The notes: generated by a model not told the origin, from the letters alone. A stretch of 64,000 nucleotides of DNA from Pseudalkalibacillus hwajinpoensis (GCF_039851965.1 NZ_CP156674.1:2418001-2482000); one strand, 5' to 3'; positions 23,109 through 33,186 are shown, counted from the first letter of the stretch. Translations and numbers: made by a program.

Positions 23109-24959
23109 GTGGATTATGTCTGGCTAATTCCCATGTTGCCACTTCTATCGTTTCTCATCATTTTATTCACTAGGCCAATGATCTACAAAAAAGCAGGAAC
23201 AGTTGGCACGATCCTGACAGGTGCTGCATTCCTTTTATCAATCATGGTCCTGTTCAGTCATCTGAGGAACGGAAACCAGTTAATCGAAGCAAATTGGCTT
23301 TCAATCGATACGGTCATGCTAACTGTTGGCCTTGAAGTTAACCCGCTCAATGCCCTCATGCTCGTGATTGTGACGCTCGTCAGCTTTCTCGTACATATGT
23401 ATTCTATCGGCTATATGGCGAATGATGAGCGCTATGCGACATTCTTCGGGTATCTCGGGCTCTTCACGTTTTCAATGACGGGGCTTGTACTATCGCCAAA
23501 CCTGCTTCAGCTCTACATTTTTTGGGAGCTAGTAGGCGTTTGTTCCTTTCTCCTTGTTGGCTTTTACTTTTATAAACCTGAAGCGAAAGCCGCTGCGAAA
23601 AAAGCGTTTATCGTAACAAGGATTGGAGACATCGGTCTTCTTGCAGCGATCTTTCTTTTGTTCTGGCAAACAGGAAGCCTCGAGCTTGATGAGATTTTCA
23701 ACTCAGCTCAAAGTGGTGACATCGCCCCTTCCATGATCACGCTGACAGCGATTCTAATCTTTATTGGTGCAGCCGGGAAATCCGGTCAATTCCCACTCCA
23801 TACCTGGCTTCCTGATGCTATGGAGGGGCCAACACCGGTTTCCGCTCTGATCCATGCAGCGACAATGGTTGCAGCAGGAGTGTACCTTGTGGCCGTGATG
23901 TATCCGCTCTTTTCTGTTTCTGAAGCAGCGATGACGACGGTGGCGGTGACGGGCGGTGTAACCGCAATATTCGCTGCCACGATCGCGCTCGTGCAGCAGG
24001 ATATTAAACGAGTCCTTGCTTATTCGACGATTAGCCAGCTCGGTTATATGATGCTTGCACTAGGCGCAGCGGGATACACGGCAGGCATTTTCCATTTGAC
24101 AACACATGCCTTTTTTAAAGCGCTACTCTTTTTGGCAGCCGGAAGTGTCATTCATGCTGTTCACGAGCAAAACATTCACAAGATGGGCGGGCTCGGCAAA
24201 AAGCTACCGAAAACCGCTGGCCTGTTTTTAATCGGGAGTTTGTCTATCTCAGGCTTTCCGCTTCTATCCGGATTTTTTAGTAAAGATGAAATTCTCGCAG
24301 CCACATACGCGGATGGACGCTATATCCTGTTTGCGATTGCTCTTCTGACGGCCTTTCTTACCGCCTTTTATATGTTCCGACTTTATTTCCTTGTTTTCTC
24401 TGGCGAGGGGTCACGTGATGCGAAAGAATCACCACGTGTCATGATGATTCCAATGGTGGTTCTCGGCGGCCTTGCTGTCCTCGGAGGATACATCCAGACG
24501 CACTGGTTTGGCACCTTTCTTGGTGATTGGCTTGAGACCACACCATATGCAGTCACGTTTATGCACAATGATTCACCTGTGTGGATCCCGGTTATCGCAA
24601 GTCTTCTTGCTATAAGCGGCATAGGACTTGCGTGGCTCATGTATGCTAGACAAACGCTCTCTAGAGACTGGCTCCATGCAAAAGGTGTCCACCGGCTTCT
24701 TGAAAAGAAGTACTACATCGATGAATTGTATCAGGTTGTTTTTGTTAGAGGAACGCGGGTATTCGGGTATTTTTGGATGTACGTTGACAGGTTTATTATC
24801 GAAGGAGGGGCGGCTGCACTGACAGGAATGGTGCAGCGTCTCGGCAAAGCTGGGGTTAACATTCAATCAGGTCAGGTGCAGACGTATGGAACGATTGCGT
24901 TCTCTGGGATCGTGATCGTCCTTGTGTTAATCGCAGCCTTAGGGGGTTATTTCCAATGA
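23109..24959 (+). CDS. nuoL: NADH-quinone oxidoreductase subunit L
   Basis: Largest antiporter-like subunit at the far end of the membrane arm, with the long lateral helix at its C-terminus. 616 residues, about 14-16 helices. Signatures include FWELVGVCSFLLVGFYFYKP, the proton-channel segment LPDAMEGPTPVSALIHAATM and the Lys-containing helix AYSTISQLGYMMLALG. GTG start at 23109 with AGAAGGGGG. Stop overlaps nuoM. Confidence 0.95.
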   Translation: MDYVWLIPMLPLLSFLIILFTRPMIYKKAGTVGTILTGAAFLLSIMVLFSHLRNGNQLIEANWLSIDTVMLTVGLEVNPLNALMLVIVTLVSFLVHMYSIGYMANDERYATFFGYLGLFTFSMTGLVLSPNLLQLYIFWELVGVCSFLLVGFYFYKPEAKAAAKKAFIVTRIGDIGLLAAIFLLFWQTGSLELDEIFNSAQSGDIAPSMITLTAILIFIGAAGKSGQFPLHTWLPDAMEGPTPVSALIHAATMVAAGVYLVAVMYPLFSVSEAAMTTVAVTGGVTAIFAATIALVQQDIKRVLAYSTISQLGYMMLALGAAGYTAGIFHLTTHAFFKALLFLAAGSVIHAVHEQNIHKMGGLGKKLPKTAGLFLIGSLSISGFPLLSGFFSKDEILAATYADGRYILFAIALLTAFLTAFYMFRLYFLVFSGEGSRDAKESPRVMMIPMVVLGGLAVLGGYIQTHWFGTFLGDWLETTPYAVTFMHNDSPVWIPVIASLLAISGIGLAWLMYARQTLSRDWLHAKGVHRLLEKKYYIDELYQVVFVRGTRVFGYFWMYVDRFIIEGGAAALTGMVQRLGKAGVNIQSGQVQTYGTIAFSGIVIVLVLIAALGGYFQ

Positions 24960-26455
24960 CAGAGTCCTATTTACTGACAATACTCATTTTCTCACCTCTC
25001 CTTGGAATTGTCCTACTAAGCGTGATGCCTGCTAATCATCGCTTCGTTAGAATGATTGGGGTACTTGGAACAGCCCTTCCACTTTCGCTGACACTTCTCG
25101 TCTTCGGGCTGTTTGATCGGAGTACAGCAGAAGTCCAGTTCGGTGAGTATCATAGCTGGTTCGAACTGATGACGTCGGTTAGCCCGAATGAGCCATATCC
25201 GATTACGTATAATCTTGGTGTTACCGGTATTTCTGTTCTGTTTCTCATGCTTGCTGCGCTCATTACTTTTCTTGCTTCATTCGCGGCCCTGCGTATACAG
25301 GAAAGCGTGAAGAGCTTCTACATCCTTTTTCTAACGGTGGAGTTTGGAATACTGGGTGTTTTCTCAAGTGAAAACCTGTTCCTCTTTTTCTTGTTTTTTG
25401 AAATCACGCTTGTGTCGATGTTTTTTCTTGTTGGAAAGTGGGGAGGGTTTGCTCGGGAAAAGGCTGCTTTTTCCTTTTTGATCTATAACGGACTTGGATC
25501 GGTTCTTCTCTTAATTGTGATTATCGTGTTATTTGTTGAAATGAGAACGACGAATATTAGTGAGCTCACAATGCTGCTGCAGGAAACGGACTCACTTGAA
25601 TTCCTATCCAGAGGCACGAGAATGTGGTTGTTTATTCTTCTGCTTCTCGCCTTTGGCACGAAGCTTCCCATCGTTCCGCTTCATACATGGATGGTACGGG
25701 TTCACGTTGAAGCACCAATCGCTGTCGTCATGATTCATGCTGGGGTTCTTCTAAAAATAGGGGCGTATGGATTAATCCGTTTCGGAGCGGGATTCTTCCC
25801 AGAGCAGCTACGAGAAATGGCTGTCATCCTTGCAATTCTAGGAGTGATTAATCTCCTTTACGGTGCCTTTATTGCGCTTGTCCAAACAGAGCTCCGTGCA
25901 GTACTTGCCTATGCTTCGATCTCGCACATGGGCATTGTCGTCCTTGGCGTTGCGGCATTTAATACAGCTGGACTACAAGGAGCCGTTTTTCAGACTATTT
26001 CACACGGATTAATTGCTGCGCTTCTCTTCCTACTAGTTGGTGTCTTAATTGACCGTTTCGGGACGACAAAGCTTGAAGAGTTGGGAGGGATAGCGAGTCA
26101 GACACCGTTATTTGGAGGATTTCTGCTTGCAGCAGGTCTAGCTTCTCTCGGGCTTCCTGGAATGAGCGGTTTTATAAGTGAATTTCTGGCGTTCCTTGGG
26201 CTTTTTGAAGCGATGCCGGTGATTGGTGGTATCGGTTTACTCGGATTAATCCTGACGGCCGTTTACATGCTGAGAGCGGTGCTCGGGATTACATACGGGA
26301 AACGACAGCCTCATTTTGATCAGAAAAGAGACTTAACACCGGTCGAATTAGTCCCAGCAGCCATTCTTCTCAGTATGATTATCTGGATCGGCGTGTACCC
26401 TGCATTGCTTTCCAATACACTACAAATCGCTCGTACACTCGGGATAGGGGGTTAA
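24956..26455 (+). CDS. nuoM: NADH-quinone oxidoreductase subunit M
   Basis: Second antiporter-like proton-pumping subunit. 499 residues, about 14 helices, with the family motif LPIVPLHTWMVRVHVEAPI and the helix AYASISHMGIVVLGV. Histidine and Glu residues of the pumping channel (FFEITLVSMFFLVGKWGG) are present. ATG overlaps the nuoL stop by 4 nt. Confidence 0.95.
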   Translation: MTESYLLTILIFSPLLGIVLLSVMPANHRFVRMIGVLGTALPLSLTLLVFGLFDRSTAEVQFGEYHSWFELMTSVSPNEPYPITYNLGVTGISVLFLMLAALITFLASFAALRIQESVKSFYILFLTVEFGILGVFSSENLFLFFLFFEITLVSMFFLVGKWGGFAREKAAFSFLIYNGLGSVLLLIVIIVLFVEMRTTNISELTMLLQETDSLEFLSRGTRMWLFILLLLAFGTKLPIVPLHTWMVRVHVEAPIAVVMIHAGVLLKIGAYGLIRFGAGFFPEQLREMAVILAILGVINLLYGAFIALVQTELRAVLAYASISHMGIVVLGVAAFNTAGLQGAVFQTISHGLIAALLFLLVGVLIDRFGTTKLEELGGIASQTPLFGGFLLAAGLASLGLPGMSGFISEFLAFLGLFEAMPVIGGIGLLGLILTAVYMLRAVLGITYGKRQPHFDQKRDLTPVELVPAAILLSMIIWIGVYPALLSNTLQIARTLGIGG

Positions 26456-26458
26456 GGT

Positions 26459-27988
26459 ATGAACATGGATACGTTGCTGCAGTATCAATGGGGCAGCATG
26501 ATGCCGGAATTTACTATTCTCCTAACAGCCATCGCACTATCACTACTTGACCTTTTTATGAAAAGAGAGAGAGACCGTACACTTCTTGCCTGGCTCTCGC
26601 TCGCAGGAATTGGTACGGCGATTGTCTGTCTCGTTCTTCAGTTCGATAATGGCGTCGTTTCCATCCTTAATGAAACCTATCGTCTCGACTCGTTCGCAAA
26701 AGCGTTCAAATTATTAATGCTAATTGGAACTGGCTTTGTTCTCCTGCTCGGATTACCATCGGCTGATGATCTCGTTGAAGTAAGAGGGGAGTATTATTAT
26801 CTCCTGTTAACCGCATTACTTGGCGGTATGATGATGGCATCGAGTGCAGATCTGATTACGCTCTTTGTCGGACTTGAGTTGTTAAGTCTTTCTTCTTACA
26901 TCCTGGTTGGAATTCGAAAAACAAATGCATTTGCGAACGAAGCCGCATTTAAATATGTCGTAAATGGCGGTATTGCTACTGCCATTACACTGTTCGGAAT
27001 GAGCTACCTGTACGGATTAACTGGTGAGACAAATATTTATGAAATTCAAGGGTTGATGGCAAGTGACGTTGTTACTGAAAACCGCTATCTGGCTGTATTT
27101 TCCTTTCTCATGATTTTCTTTGGTCTTGCATTTAAAATAACCGCTGCTCCATTTCATATGTGGGCGCCAGACGTTTATCAGGGTGCTGAAACGCCCATAA
27201 CCGCGTTTCTCAGTGTTGTATCAAAAATGGCAGGTTTCGCGATTATGCTTCGGATCTTAATGGTGCCATTTGTTTTTGCTCCGGGAACAGGAAAGATCAT
27301 TACGCCAGAGGGAATTAGTTATGAAACTCTTCTTGTCTCAGTAAGACCGTATCTCGTTCTCGTTGTGGTCCTTACGATTTTGATTGGAAATGTGATTGCG
27401 CTAAGGCAGCTAAATGCGAAGCGACTCTTTGCCTACTCAAGCATTGCGCATGCTGGCTACCTTCTTGTTCCATTTGCTGCGCTCTCAGAGCTAGTCTTTG
27501 ACGCAGTCTGGTTCTATCTCGTCGCCTATTTATTAATGAACCTGGGTGCCTTTGCTGTTATTCATGCGCTTTCTGAAGAAAAGGAAGAGGTTACACTGGC
27601 TTCCTTTGCAGGTTTATTTAAACGATCGCCTTATTTGACCATAGCGATGACGATCTATCTTCTTTCACTGGCAGGTATTCCGTTGACTGCGGGGTTTATC
27701 GGGAAATTCGAAATCTTCATGAGTGCGCTCGGTACGGAGCCGAAGCGATATATTTTATCGATTGCCATGCTGTTTGGTACGGTTCTTTCCTACATTTATT
27801 ATTTTGGGTTTTTAGTTCAAATGTATTTCAGGCCATCCGAAAAGAAGTTACCAATCAACACTTCTAATGGTATAACTGCTGTCCTAGCCATTACGGCTGC
27901 AGGAACTGTCTTACTTGGTATCTTTCCATCCATTGCGTTAACCTTTATCCATGATCATTTTCAGTTTCTAGAGATTTTTAATCGGTAG
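26459..27988 (+). CDS. nuoN: NADH-quinone oxidoreductase subunit N
   Basis: Third antiporter-like subunit, 509 residues, about 14 helices, with FKITAAPFHMWAPDVYQGA and AYSSIAHAGYLLVPF motifs. The ATG at 26459 (reading MNMDTLLQYQ) follows GGGGGTTAAGG; a second ATG two codons later is also possible. Last nuo gene, with a terminator immediately after. Confidence 0.94.
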   Translation: MNMDTLLQYQWGSMMPEFTILLTAIALSLLDLFMKRERDRTLLAWLSLAGIGTAIVCLVLQFDNGVVSILNETYRLDSFAKAFKLLMLIGTGFVLLLGLPSADDLVEVRGEYYYLLLTALLGGMMMASSADLITLFVGLELLSLSSYILVGIRKTNAFANEAAFKYVVNGGIATAITLFGMSYLYGLTGETNIYEIQGLMASDVVTENRYLAVFSFLMIFFGLAFKITAAPFHMWAPDVYQGAETPITAFLSVVSKMAGFAIMLRILMVPFVFAPGTGKIITPEGISYETLLVSVRPYLVLVVVLTILIGNVIALRQLNAKRLFAYSSIAHAGYLLVPFAALSELVFDAVWFYLVAYLLMNLGAFAVIHALSEEKEEVTLASFAGLFKRSPYLTIAMTIYLLSLAGIPLTAGFIGKFEIFMSALGTEPKRYILSIAMLFGTVLSYIYYFGFLVQMYFRPSEKKLPINTSNGITAVLAITAAGTVLLGIFPSIALTFIHDHFQFLEIFNR

Positions 27989-28015
27989 AACAGCAGGTAG
28001 ACCTGCTGTTTTTTG
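27989..28015 (+). terminator. Terminator of the nuo operon
   Basis: AACAGCAGGT-AG-ACCTGCTGTT followed by TTTTG, directly after the nuoN stop. Confidence 0.9.
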
Positions 28016-28188
28016 TTTGTTTCGGAGGTGAAATACATATTATGTCTATAAATACTTATTTTTCACAAAAAAACCTTTATTAATAGGGGTAAAGTAGGAT
28101 ATCTATAGTAGATGAAATCTTTTATAATAGGCTTTTAGATGGGAAAATGCTTTTGTCGAAGGGGCATTTGCAGAGGGGAGGTAAAGCG

Positions 28189-28422
28189 ATGACAGAAGCA
28201 CTAGCGCAGCAATCGATCTTTTCGATTGTGATTAACCTGGTTTTTTTACTTATTACCTGGTGGGCGCTCCAGACTTTTCGGTTCGATATTTTCTTTAAAA
28301 AGCCAAACAGTCCACAAGCCAAAGTCCTCATGATCCTGCTGACCCTTAGCATTGGTTCCCTCGCAAGCAATTTCTTCCTTGATTATTACAACTGGTCAAT
28401 CCGTCTTCAGTATTTTTTTTAG
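28189..28422 (+). CDS. ywzB: DUF1146 family membrane protein (YwzB-like)
   Basis: 77-residue protein with two transmembrane helices (IFSIVINLVFLLITWWALQT and AKVLMILLTLSIGSLASNFF) separated by a basic loop FDIFFKKPNSPQ. B. subtilis YwzB sits in the same place, between the atp genes and ywmB-murAA. Function unknown. ATG at 28189 with GAGGGGAGG upstream; the open frame from 28147 lacks a ribosome site. Confidence 0.8.
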   Translation: MTEALAQQSIFSIVINLVFLLITWWALQTFRFDIFFKKPNSPQAKVLMILLTLSIGSLASNFFLDYYNWSIRLQYFF

Positions 28423-28590
28423 ACAAGAAAAGCGCAAGCGGTCGTTTATCTCATTTTGTACACACTACTCAAACATATATACTTCAGAAGTTTCGCACGG
28501 AATTTGTCGGGAACTGACTACAACTTCCATGTATGCCGCTTCTCCCTGTGGTCACACTGAAAGATAAGAGACCTGAACGGGGAGAGGGTA

Positions 28591-29340
28591 ATGATGAAGC
28601 TTCTAATCGGACTACTATCCATTATGCTTCTGGGAAGTTTTTCAACTGGGACATCTGTCTCATTCGAAGACGATACGGAAGTAAAAGCAGCCGAAATGGC
28701 GAACGTTTTACTGACTCACGATTACACAATTGATCGTTGGTCATTTTACACGAGGGAAAAAGTGCGTTTCATGCCGGATTCGTTAGGGTACAAAAGTATT
28801 ACGTCAACGCTTTCTGAGAGAGCACAGGGCTTTAAATGGGGTGCCCCTACAAAGAGTGACGAAAAATTGAAATTGATTGGGACAAAAGTGGACGCTGAAA
28901 AGGGTACAAAAGAAACAGTTACACTCATTTCCTATCCGGAAAACAATCGCATGAGCACTTATCTTATTTATCACATGGAAATTTCCGGGTTTCACCAGGA
29001 GGAATGGCGAACAACGTACGAACGTTTTAAGGCGCAAATGACACAATTAGTCACGGAAGAAGCCCCTGTTTTCACTTGTTTTCAGGGCAGCAAAAATGCT
29101 ACAATGGACATTGTTTTGTATAATGAAGCAGACAAGCTGTTAGGAGCTTTCTCCGCTTCAAAGGTCGAAGAAGTCAATGAAGAGACGTTTGTATCTCTTT
29201 CCGCATACCATAAAGAGTGGGAAGCAGATCTTGTAACGAACAACCAGAGAATGAACATACAAATAGCATTACGCAATACAGGAATAGGCGGCGGAATTAC
29301 CGCTACAATTGGCACACCGATAATTACGACTGAATATTAA
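28591..29340 (+). CDS. ywmB: YwmB family secreted protein
   Basis: 249-residue protein with a signal peptide (LLIGLLSIMLLGSFSTGTSV) and a YwmB/DUF1779 domain, a fold described as resembling the TATA-box-binding protein. Function unknown. It precedes murAA-spoIID in B. subtilis too, which supports the call. ATG ATG at 28591, the site GGGGAGAGG upstream. The 29-nt gap to murA suggests co-transcription. Confidence 0.78.
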   Translation: MMKLLIGLLSIMLLGSFSTGTSVSFEDDTEVKAAEMANVLLTHDYTIDRWSFYTREKVRFMPDSLGYKSITSTLSERAQGFKWGAPTKSDEKLKLIGTKVDAEKGTKETVTLISYPENNRMSTYLIYHMEISGFHQEEWRTTYERFKAQMTQLVTEEAPVFTCFQGSKNATMDIVLYNEADKLLGAFSASKVEEVNEETFVSLSAYHKEWEADLVTNNQRMNIQIALRNTGIGGGITATIGTPIITTEY

Positions 29341-29369
29341 TATACAAATAGGACGCGGAGGGGAATACG

Positions 29370-30698
29370 TTGGAAAAAATCATCGTCCGAGGTGGCAGAA
29401 GATTGTCTGGCTCTGTCAAGGTAGAAGGAGCTAAGAATGCAGTCTTGCCCGTCATCACAGCATCTATTTTGGCAGGTGAAGGCAAAAGCACTTTAAATGA
29501 TGTGCCTGCCCTTTCAGATGTACACACGATTAGTGAAGTATTAAGCTATCTGAATGTTGACACGAAAATAGATGGTAATACGATAAAAGTAGACGCAACT
29601 AAAACATTGGTAACAGAAGCACCATTTGAAGCAGTTCGTAAAATGCGAGCTTCGTTTCTTGTGATGGGACCTCTTTTGGCCCGCGTGGGTCATGCCCGCA
29701 TTGCACTTCCCGGCGGCTGTGCGATTGGTTCAAGACCGATCGATCAGCACCTTAAAGGATTTGAAGCGATGGGTGCAGAGGTAACAATCGGTAACGGATT
29801 TATTGAAGCTTCTATTAAAGGGAGACTTCAAGGTGCAAAAATTTATCTTGATTTCCCAAGCGTAGGAGCAACAGAAAATATTATGATGGCTGCCGTTCTT
29901 GCAGAAGGTACAACAGTGATGGAAAACGTCGCTCAAGAACCTGAGATCGTTTGTCTAGCGAACTACTTGAACGCAATGGGAGCAAAAGTACGTGGCGCTG
30001 GAACAGGTACAATTCGTATCGAAGGCGTTGAAAAGCTTGTTGGAGCTGAGCATGCTGTTATTCCTGACCGTATTGAAGCAGGTACATTTATGGTTGCGGC
30101 AGCGATCACAGGTGGAAATGTACTTATCGAGAACGCAGTTTCAGAACACCTTCGCCCACTTATTGCGAAGATGGAAGAAATGGGCGTTAAAATTACGGAA
30201 GAAGGGCTTGGCCTTCGTGTTGTAGGACCAGAAACACTTAAGCCTGTTGACCTGAAAACAATGCCTCATCCCGGATTCCCGACGGATATGCAATCACAGA
30301 TGATGGCACTGATGCTTCAAGCGAAGGGTACAAGTGTCATTACAGAAACTGTATTTGAAAATCGTTTCATGCACGTGGAAGAATTCCGCCGCATGAATGG
30401 TAATATTAAGATTGAAGGTCGCGCAGCAATCATTGAAGGACCTTCTACACTTCAGGGTGCAGAAGTTTCAGCAACTGATCTACGCGCTGGAGCTGCCCTC
30501 ATTCTCGCTGGCCTTGTAGCCGATGGCTATACCCGTGTTGATGAGCTTAAGCACCTCGATCGTGGCTATGTAGAATTCGCTGAGAAGCTAGCAAGCCTTG
30601 GAGCAGATGTTGAACGCGTTCGTATTGATGAGAACGAGAAAGCTGCTACAGAAGCTTCTGATGAGCAAGCTGTTAATATGAAACCTAAATTTGCATAA
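29370..30698 (+). CDS. murA: UDP-N-acetylglucosamine 1-carboxyvinyltransferase (MurAA)
   Basis: First committed step of peptidoglycan synthesis, adding enolpyruvate from PEP to UDP-GlcNAc; target of fosfomycin. 442 residues. Catalytic Cys117 is in LPGGCAIGSRPIDQH, so the enzyme should be fosfomycin-sensitive. Other signatures: KNAVLPVITASIL and GFPTDMQSQMMAL. TTG start at 29370 with GCGGAGGGG. Position before spoIID identifies the MurAA rather than the MurAB paralogue. Slightly longer C-terminus than usual (ENEKAATEASDEQAVNM). Confidence 0.94.
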   Translation: MEKIIVRGGRRLSGSVKVEGAKNAVLPVITASILAGEGKSTLNDVPALSDVHTISEVLSYLNVDTKIDGNTIKVDATKTLVTEAPFEAVRKMRASFLVMGPLLARVGHARIALPGGCAIGSRPIDQHLKGFEAMGAEVTIGNGFIEASIKGRLQGAKIYLDFPSVGATENIMMAAVLAEGTTVMENVAQEPEIVCLANYLNAMGAKVRGAGTGTIRIEGVEKLVGAEHAVIPDRIEAGTFMVAAAITGGNVLIENAVSEHLRPLIAKMEEMGVKITEEGLGLRVVGPETLKPVDLKTMPHPGFPTDMQSQMMALMLQAKGTSVITETVFENRFMHVEEFRRMNGNIKIEGRAAIIEGPSTLQGAEVSATDLRAGAALILAGLVADGYTRVDELKHLDRGYVEFAEKLASLGADVERVRIDENEKAATEASDEQAVNMKPKFA

Positions 30699-30706
30699 TG
30701 AATGAG

Positions 30707-30734
30707 AACCGTAGCTGTGGCTGCGGTTTTTTTT
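30707..30734 (+). terminator. Terminator of murA
   Basis: AACCGTAGC-TGT-GGCTGCGGTT followed by eight T, 8 nt after the murA stop. It separates murA from spoIID. Confidence 0.88.
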
Positions 30735-30877
30735 ATGCTGAAAAGTTCCTATAAAAATAAATGGAAGTATAGCCTTCTTTCCGGCTTATTCTCGTTTCGT
30801 CAGTCCTGATTTCTGTTCTAAATGGTTGTCCACCTCCATACGATGATAGGGGTAACAATCTAGAGGGAGGCATGCGA

Positions 30878-31870
30878 ATGAAACAGACTTTTGTCACGCT
30901 TGTTCTATTTGCAGCGATCATTGTCCTGCTGCCATCGCTTCTCGTTTTACCCTACGGTTCAAATGAGAGAGCTCCGGCTAGCGAGATAACGAAGGAGAAG
31001 GTTTCAGAGAAAGAAACAGTAGCTGTCCCCGTGTATCGATCACAAAAGTCAGAAACGATGAGTGTACCGATTGAGGAATATGTGAAAGGTGTTGTAGCAG
31101 CTGAAATGCCGGCGGAATTTAATCTAGAGGCTCTTAAAGCTCAGGCGCTTACGGCGAGAACCTTTGTCGTCGCTAAGCTGACCAATCCACCGGGAGATCT
31201 TCCAGGGAGCGCGGTCGTAACAGATACCGTTCAAGATCAGGTGTACAAAGATATGGAGCAACTGAAGAAAGCCTGGGGAGAAGACTTTGAACAAAAATAT
31301 ACTAAAATTGAAGAAGCGGTCAATGAAACAGAAGGTCAAATTTTAACGTACGATGGGAACCCGATTTATGCTTCTTTTTTCTCAACAAGTAATGGTTATA
31401 CCGAGAATTCAGAGGACTACTGGGAAAATGCCGCCCCTTATTTACGGAGCGTTGAAAGTCCATGGGATCTTAAATCGCCTAAATATGAGGATGCGGTCAC
31501 CTTCACGGTTAGTGAATTTGAGCAAAAGCTAGGTGTGGCTCTTCCTTCTGATGGATCAATTGGGACGATCAAAACCCTTACAGAAGGGAAACGTGTTGCC
31601 GAAGCTACTGTAAATGGTCAACCGTATTCAGGTCGAGAAATTCGTGATCTTCTCGGTTTGCGTTCATCTGATTTTAACTGGGAAAGAAGTGGTAATGAAA
31701 TTATCGTAACGACGAAAGGTTATGGGCACGGCGTTGGCATGAGTCAGTATGGCGCGAATGGGATGGCTGAGGAAGGGAAACCGTATGAAGATATCGTAAA
31801 GCATTATTATCAGGGCGTAACGATTAGCGAAATGGATCGGTATGTTAGTAATTTAACGGCACAGAGATAA
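30878..31870 (+). CDS. spoIID: Stage II sporulation protein D (peptidoglycan lytic transglycosylase)
   Basis: Mother-cell enzyme that, with SpoIIP and SpoIIM, drives membrane migration during engulfment by cleaving glycan strands. 330 residues, N-terminal signal anchor (TFVTLVLFAAIIVLLPSLLV), then the SpoIID domain with IEEYVKGVVAAEMPAEFNLE, the catalytic region LKAQALTARTF and the C-terminal GYGHGVGMSQYGANGMA motif. An ATG at 30872 touches the AGGGAGG site, so the ATG at 30878 is more likely. Expected to be under sigma-E. Confidence 0.93.
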   Translation: MKQTFVTLVLFAAIIVLLPSLLVLPYGSNERAPASEITKEKVSEKETVAVPVYRSQKSETMSVPIEEYVKGVVAAEMPAEFNLEALKAQALTARTFVVAKLTNPPGDLPGSAVVTDTVQDQVYKDMEQLKKAWGEDFEQKYTKIEEAVNETEGQILTYDGNPIYASFFSTSNGYTENSEDYWENAAPYLRSVESPWDLKSPKYEDAVTFTVSEFEQKLGVALPSDGSIGTIKTLTEGKRVAEATVNGQPYSGREIRDLLGLRSSDFNWERSGNEIIVTTKGYGHGVGMSQYGANGMAEEGKPYEDIVKHYYQGVTISEMDRYVSNLTAQR

Positions 31871-31879
31871 GTAATACAG

Positions 31880-31905
31880 AAAAGGCCGCATACGCGGCTT
31901 TTATT
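31880..31905 (+). terminator. Terminator of spoIID
   Basis: AAAAGGCCGC-ATAC-GCGGCTTTT followed by ATT, 9 nt after the stop codon. Confidence 0.82.
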
Positions 31906-32112
31906 GATTAAGTACAATGAAATGGCATTAGGAAAAGGGTTTCAGGGATATGCGGTATTCCCAATATACCTCTATAACGGGGTAGAAATTGAAAAGATAA
32001 ACCGATTGATGCATAAAATAAATCCCTTTGTCGAAAAATAAATAGATATTTTTTTAACAATGTGTATATAAACCTCGCAACCTGACCACAATGTTGCTGA
32101 GGTGATGAACAA

Positions 32113-33006
32113 ATGGGAGATGAAAAACAAAGATCTCATCCTATTGAAAAAAGCGCTTCTAAATGGAAGCAGCTAGCAAGAAAACGCTGGATCTATCCAG
32201 CAGTGTACCTTGGTTTCGCAGCAATCGTTCTGGCAGCTGTTCTCTGGATGCAAGGTGGACAGGAAAATGCAGAACCACGTGATTTAAGTGGAATTGATGA
32301 AGAAAGAAGTGCCTTTGACGCAAAAGACGAGTCGGTCCCAGTTCTAGGTGATTCAGAAGTCTTTAAAGTTCCTGCATCAGAAGATAGTGGTGTATTTGTG
32401 CAAAAACAATTCTACGATACAGCAGCAAGCACAGAAGAACAACAAGCAGCTCTCGTTTTCTATAATAATACCTACTACCAGAATGCAGGAATTGATTACG
32501 CTAAAGAAGATGGAGCGAGCTTTGATGTAAAGGCGGCTATGAGTGGTAAAGTTGTAAAAGCAACAGACGATCAGCTACTTGGAAATGTCGTTCATCTTGA
32601 ACATGAAAATGGCGTTGTCACTGTTTATGAATCTCTTGACGGGCTAGAAGTTGCTGAGGGTGATAAAGTAACCCAGGGCGATAAGCTTGGTACAGCAGGA
32701 ACAAACACGTTCGATACTGATGCAGGCGTTCACGTACATTTTGAAGTTCGTAAAGACGGAGTCCCTGTTAACCCGCTTGATGTCTTTAACCAGCCTTCAT
32801 CCGCAGTTGAAGGACCTGAGCAAGAACAAACAGGAGATGCTGTATCAAATCCATCAGCTTCAGAAGGTACTGAGGTAGAAGATAAAGGTACAGAGTCAGA
32901 AATAGATGCTGAGGACAAAGCTGAAGAAGATGCCAAGAAAGCTGAAGAAAAATCTGACGATCAAAAATCAGATCAAGAGAAATCAGATTCAAAGGATTCT
33001 CAATAA
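32113..33006 (+). CDS. spoIIQ: Stage II sporulation protein Q (SpoIIQ)
   Basis: Forespore membrane protein that binds SpoIIIAH across the intermembrane space, forming part of the feeding-tube channel. 297 residues: a cytoplasmic basic N-terminus, one membrane helix (about 27-46), a LytM/M23 domain (about 120-225) and an acidic low-complexity tail (KAEEDAKKAEEKSDDQKSDQ). In the M23 domain the second zinc motif HVHFEV is kept, but the first His is Asn (NAGIDYA), so zinc-dependent activity is doubtful, as in B. subtilis SpoIIQ. ATG at 32113 with GAGGTGATG. sigma-F control is expected. Confidence 0.92.
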   Translation: MGDEKQRSHPIEKSASKWKQLARKRWIYPAVYLGFAAIVLAAVLWMQGGQENAEPRDLSGIDEERSAFDAKDESVPVLGDSEVFKVPASEDSGVFVQKQFYDTAASTEEQQAALVFYNNTYYQNAGIDYAKEDGASFDVKAAMSGKVVKATDDQLLGNVVHLEHENGVVTVYESLDGLEVAEGDKVTQGDKLGTAGTNTFDTDAGVHVHFEVRKDGVPVNPLDVFNQPSSAVEGPEQEQTGDAVSNPSASEGTEVEDKGTESEIDAEDKAEEDAKKAEEKSDDQKSDQEKSDSKDSQ

Positions 33007-33013
33007 GCCTATC

Positions 33014-33037
33014 ACCCCGAGAAATCGGGGTTTTTTG
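33014..33037 (+). terminator. Terminator of spoIIQ
   Basis: ACCCCGA-GAAA-TCGGGGT followed by six T, 7 nt after the stop. Confidence 0.88.
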
Positions 33038-33186
33038 TTGTTTGGAAAACAAGGATGACACCATTCGACCTTTCCCGGGAAATAGCGAGCTTATTAGGTG
33101 ACCTCTCAAACGTTGAGCAGTTTTTGTATTTTTAAGGGTAGATCTAATGATAGCTCTTAAATACAGTTACTGGGAAAATAGTCGCA

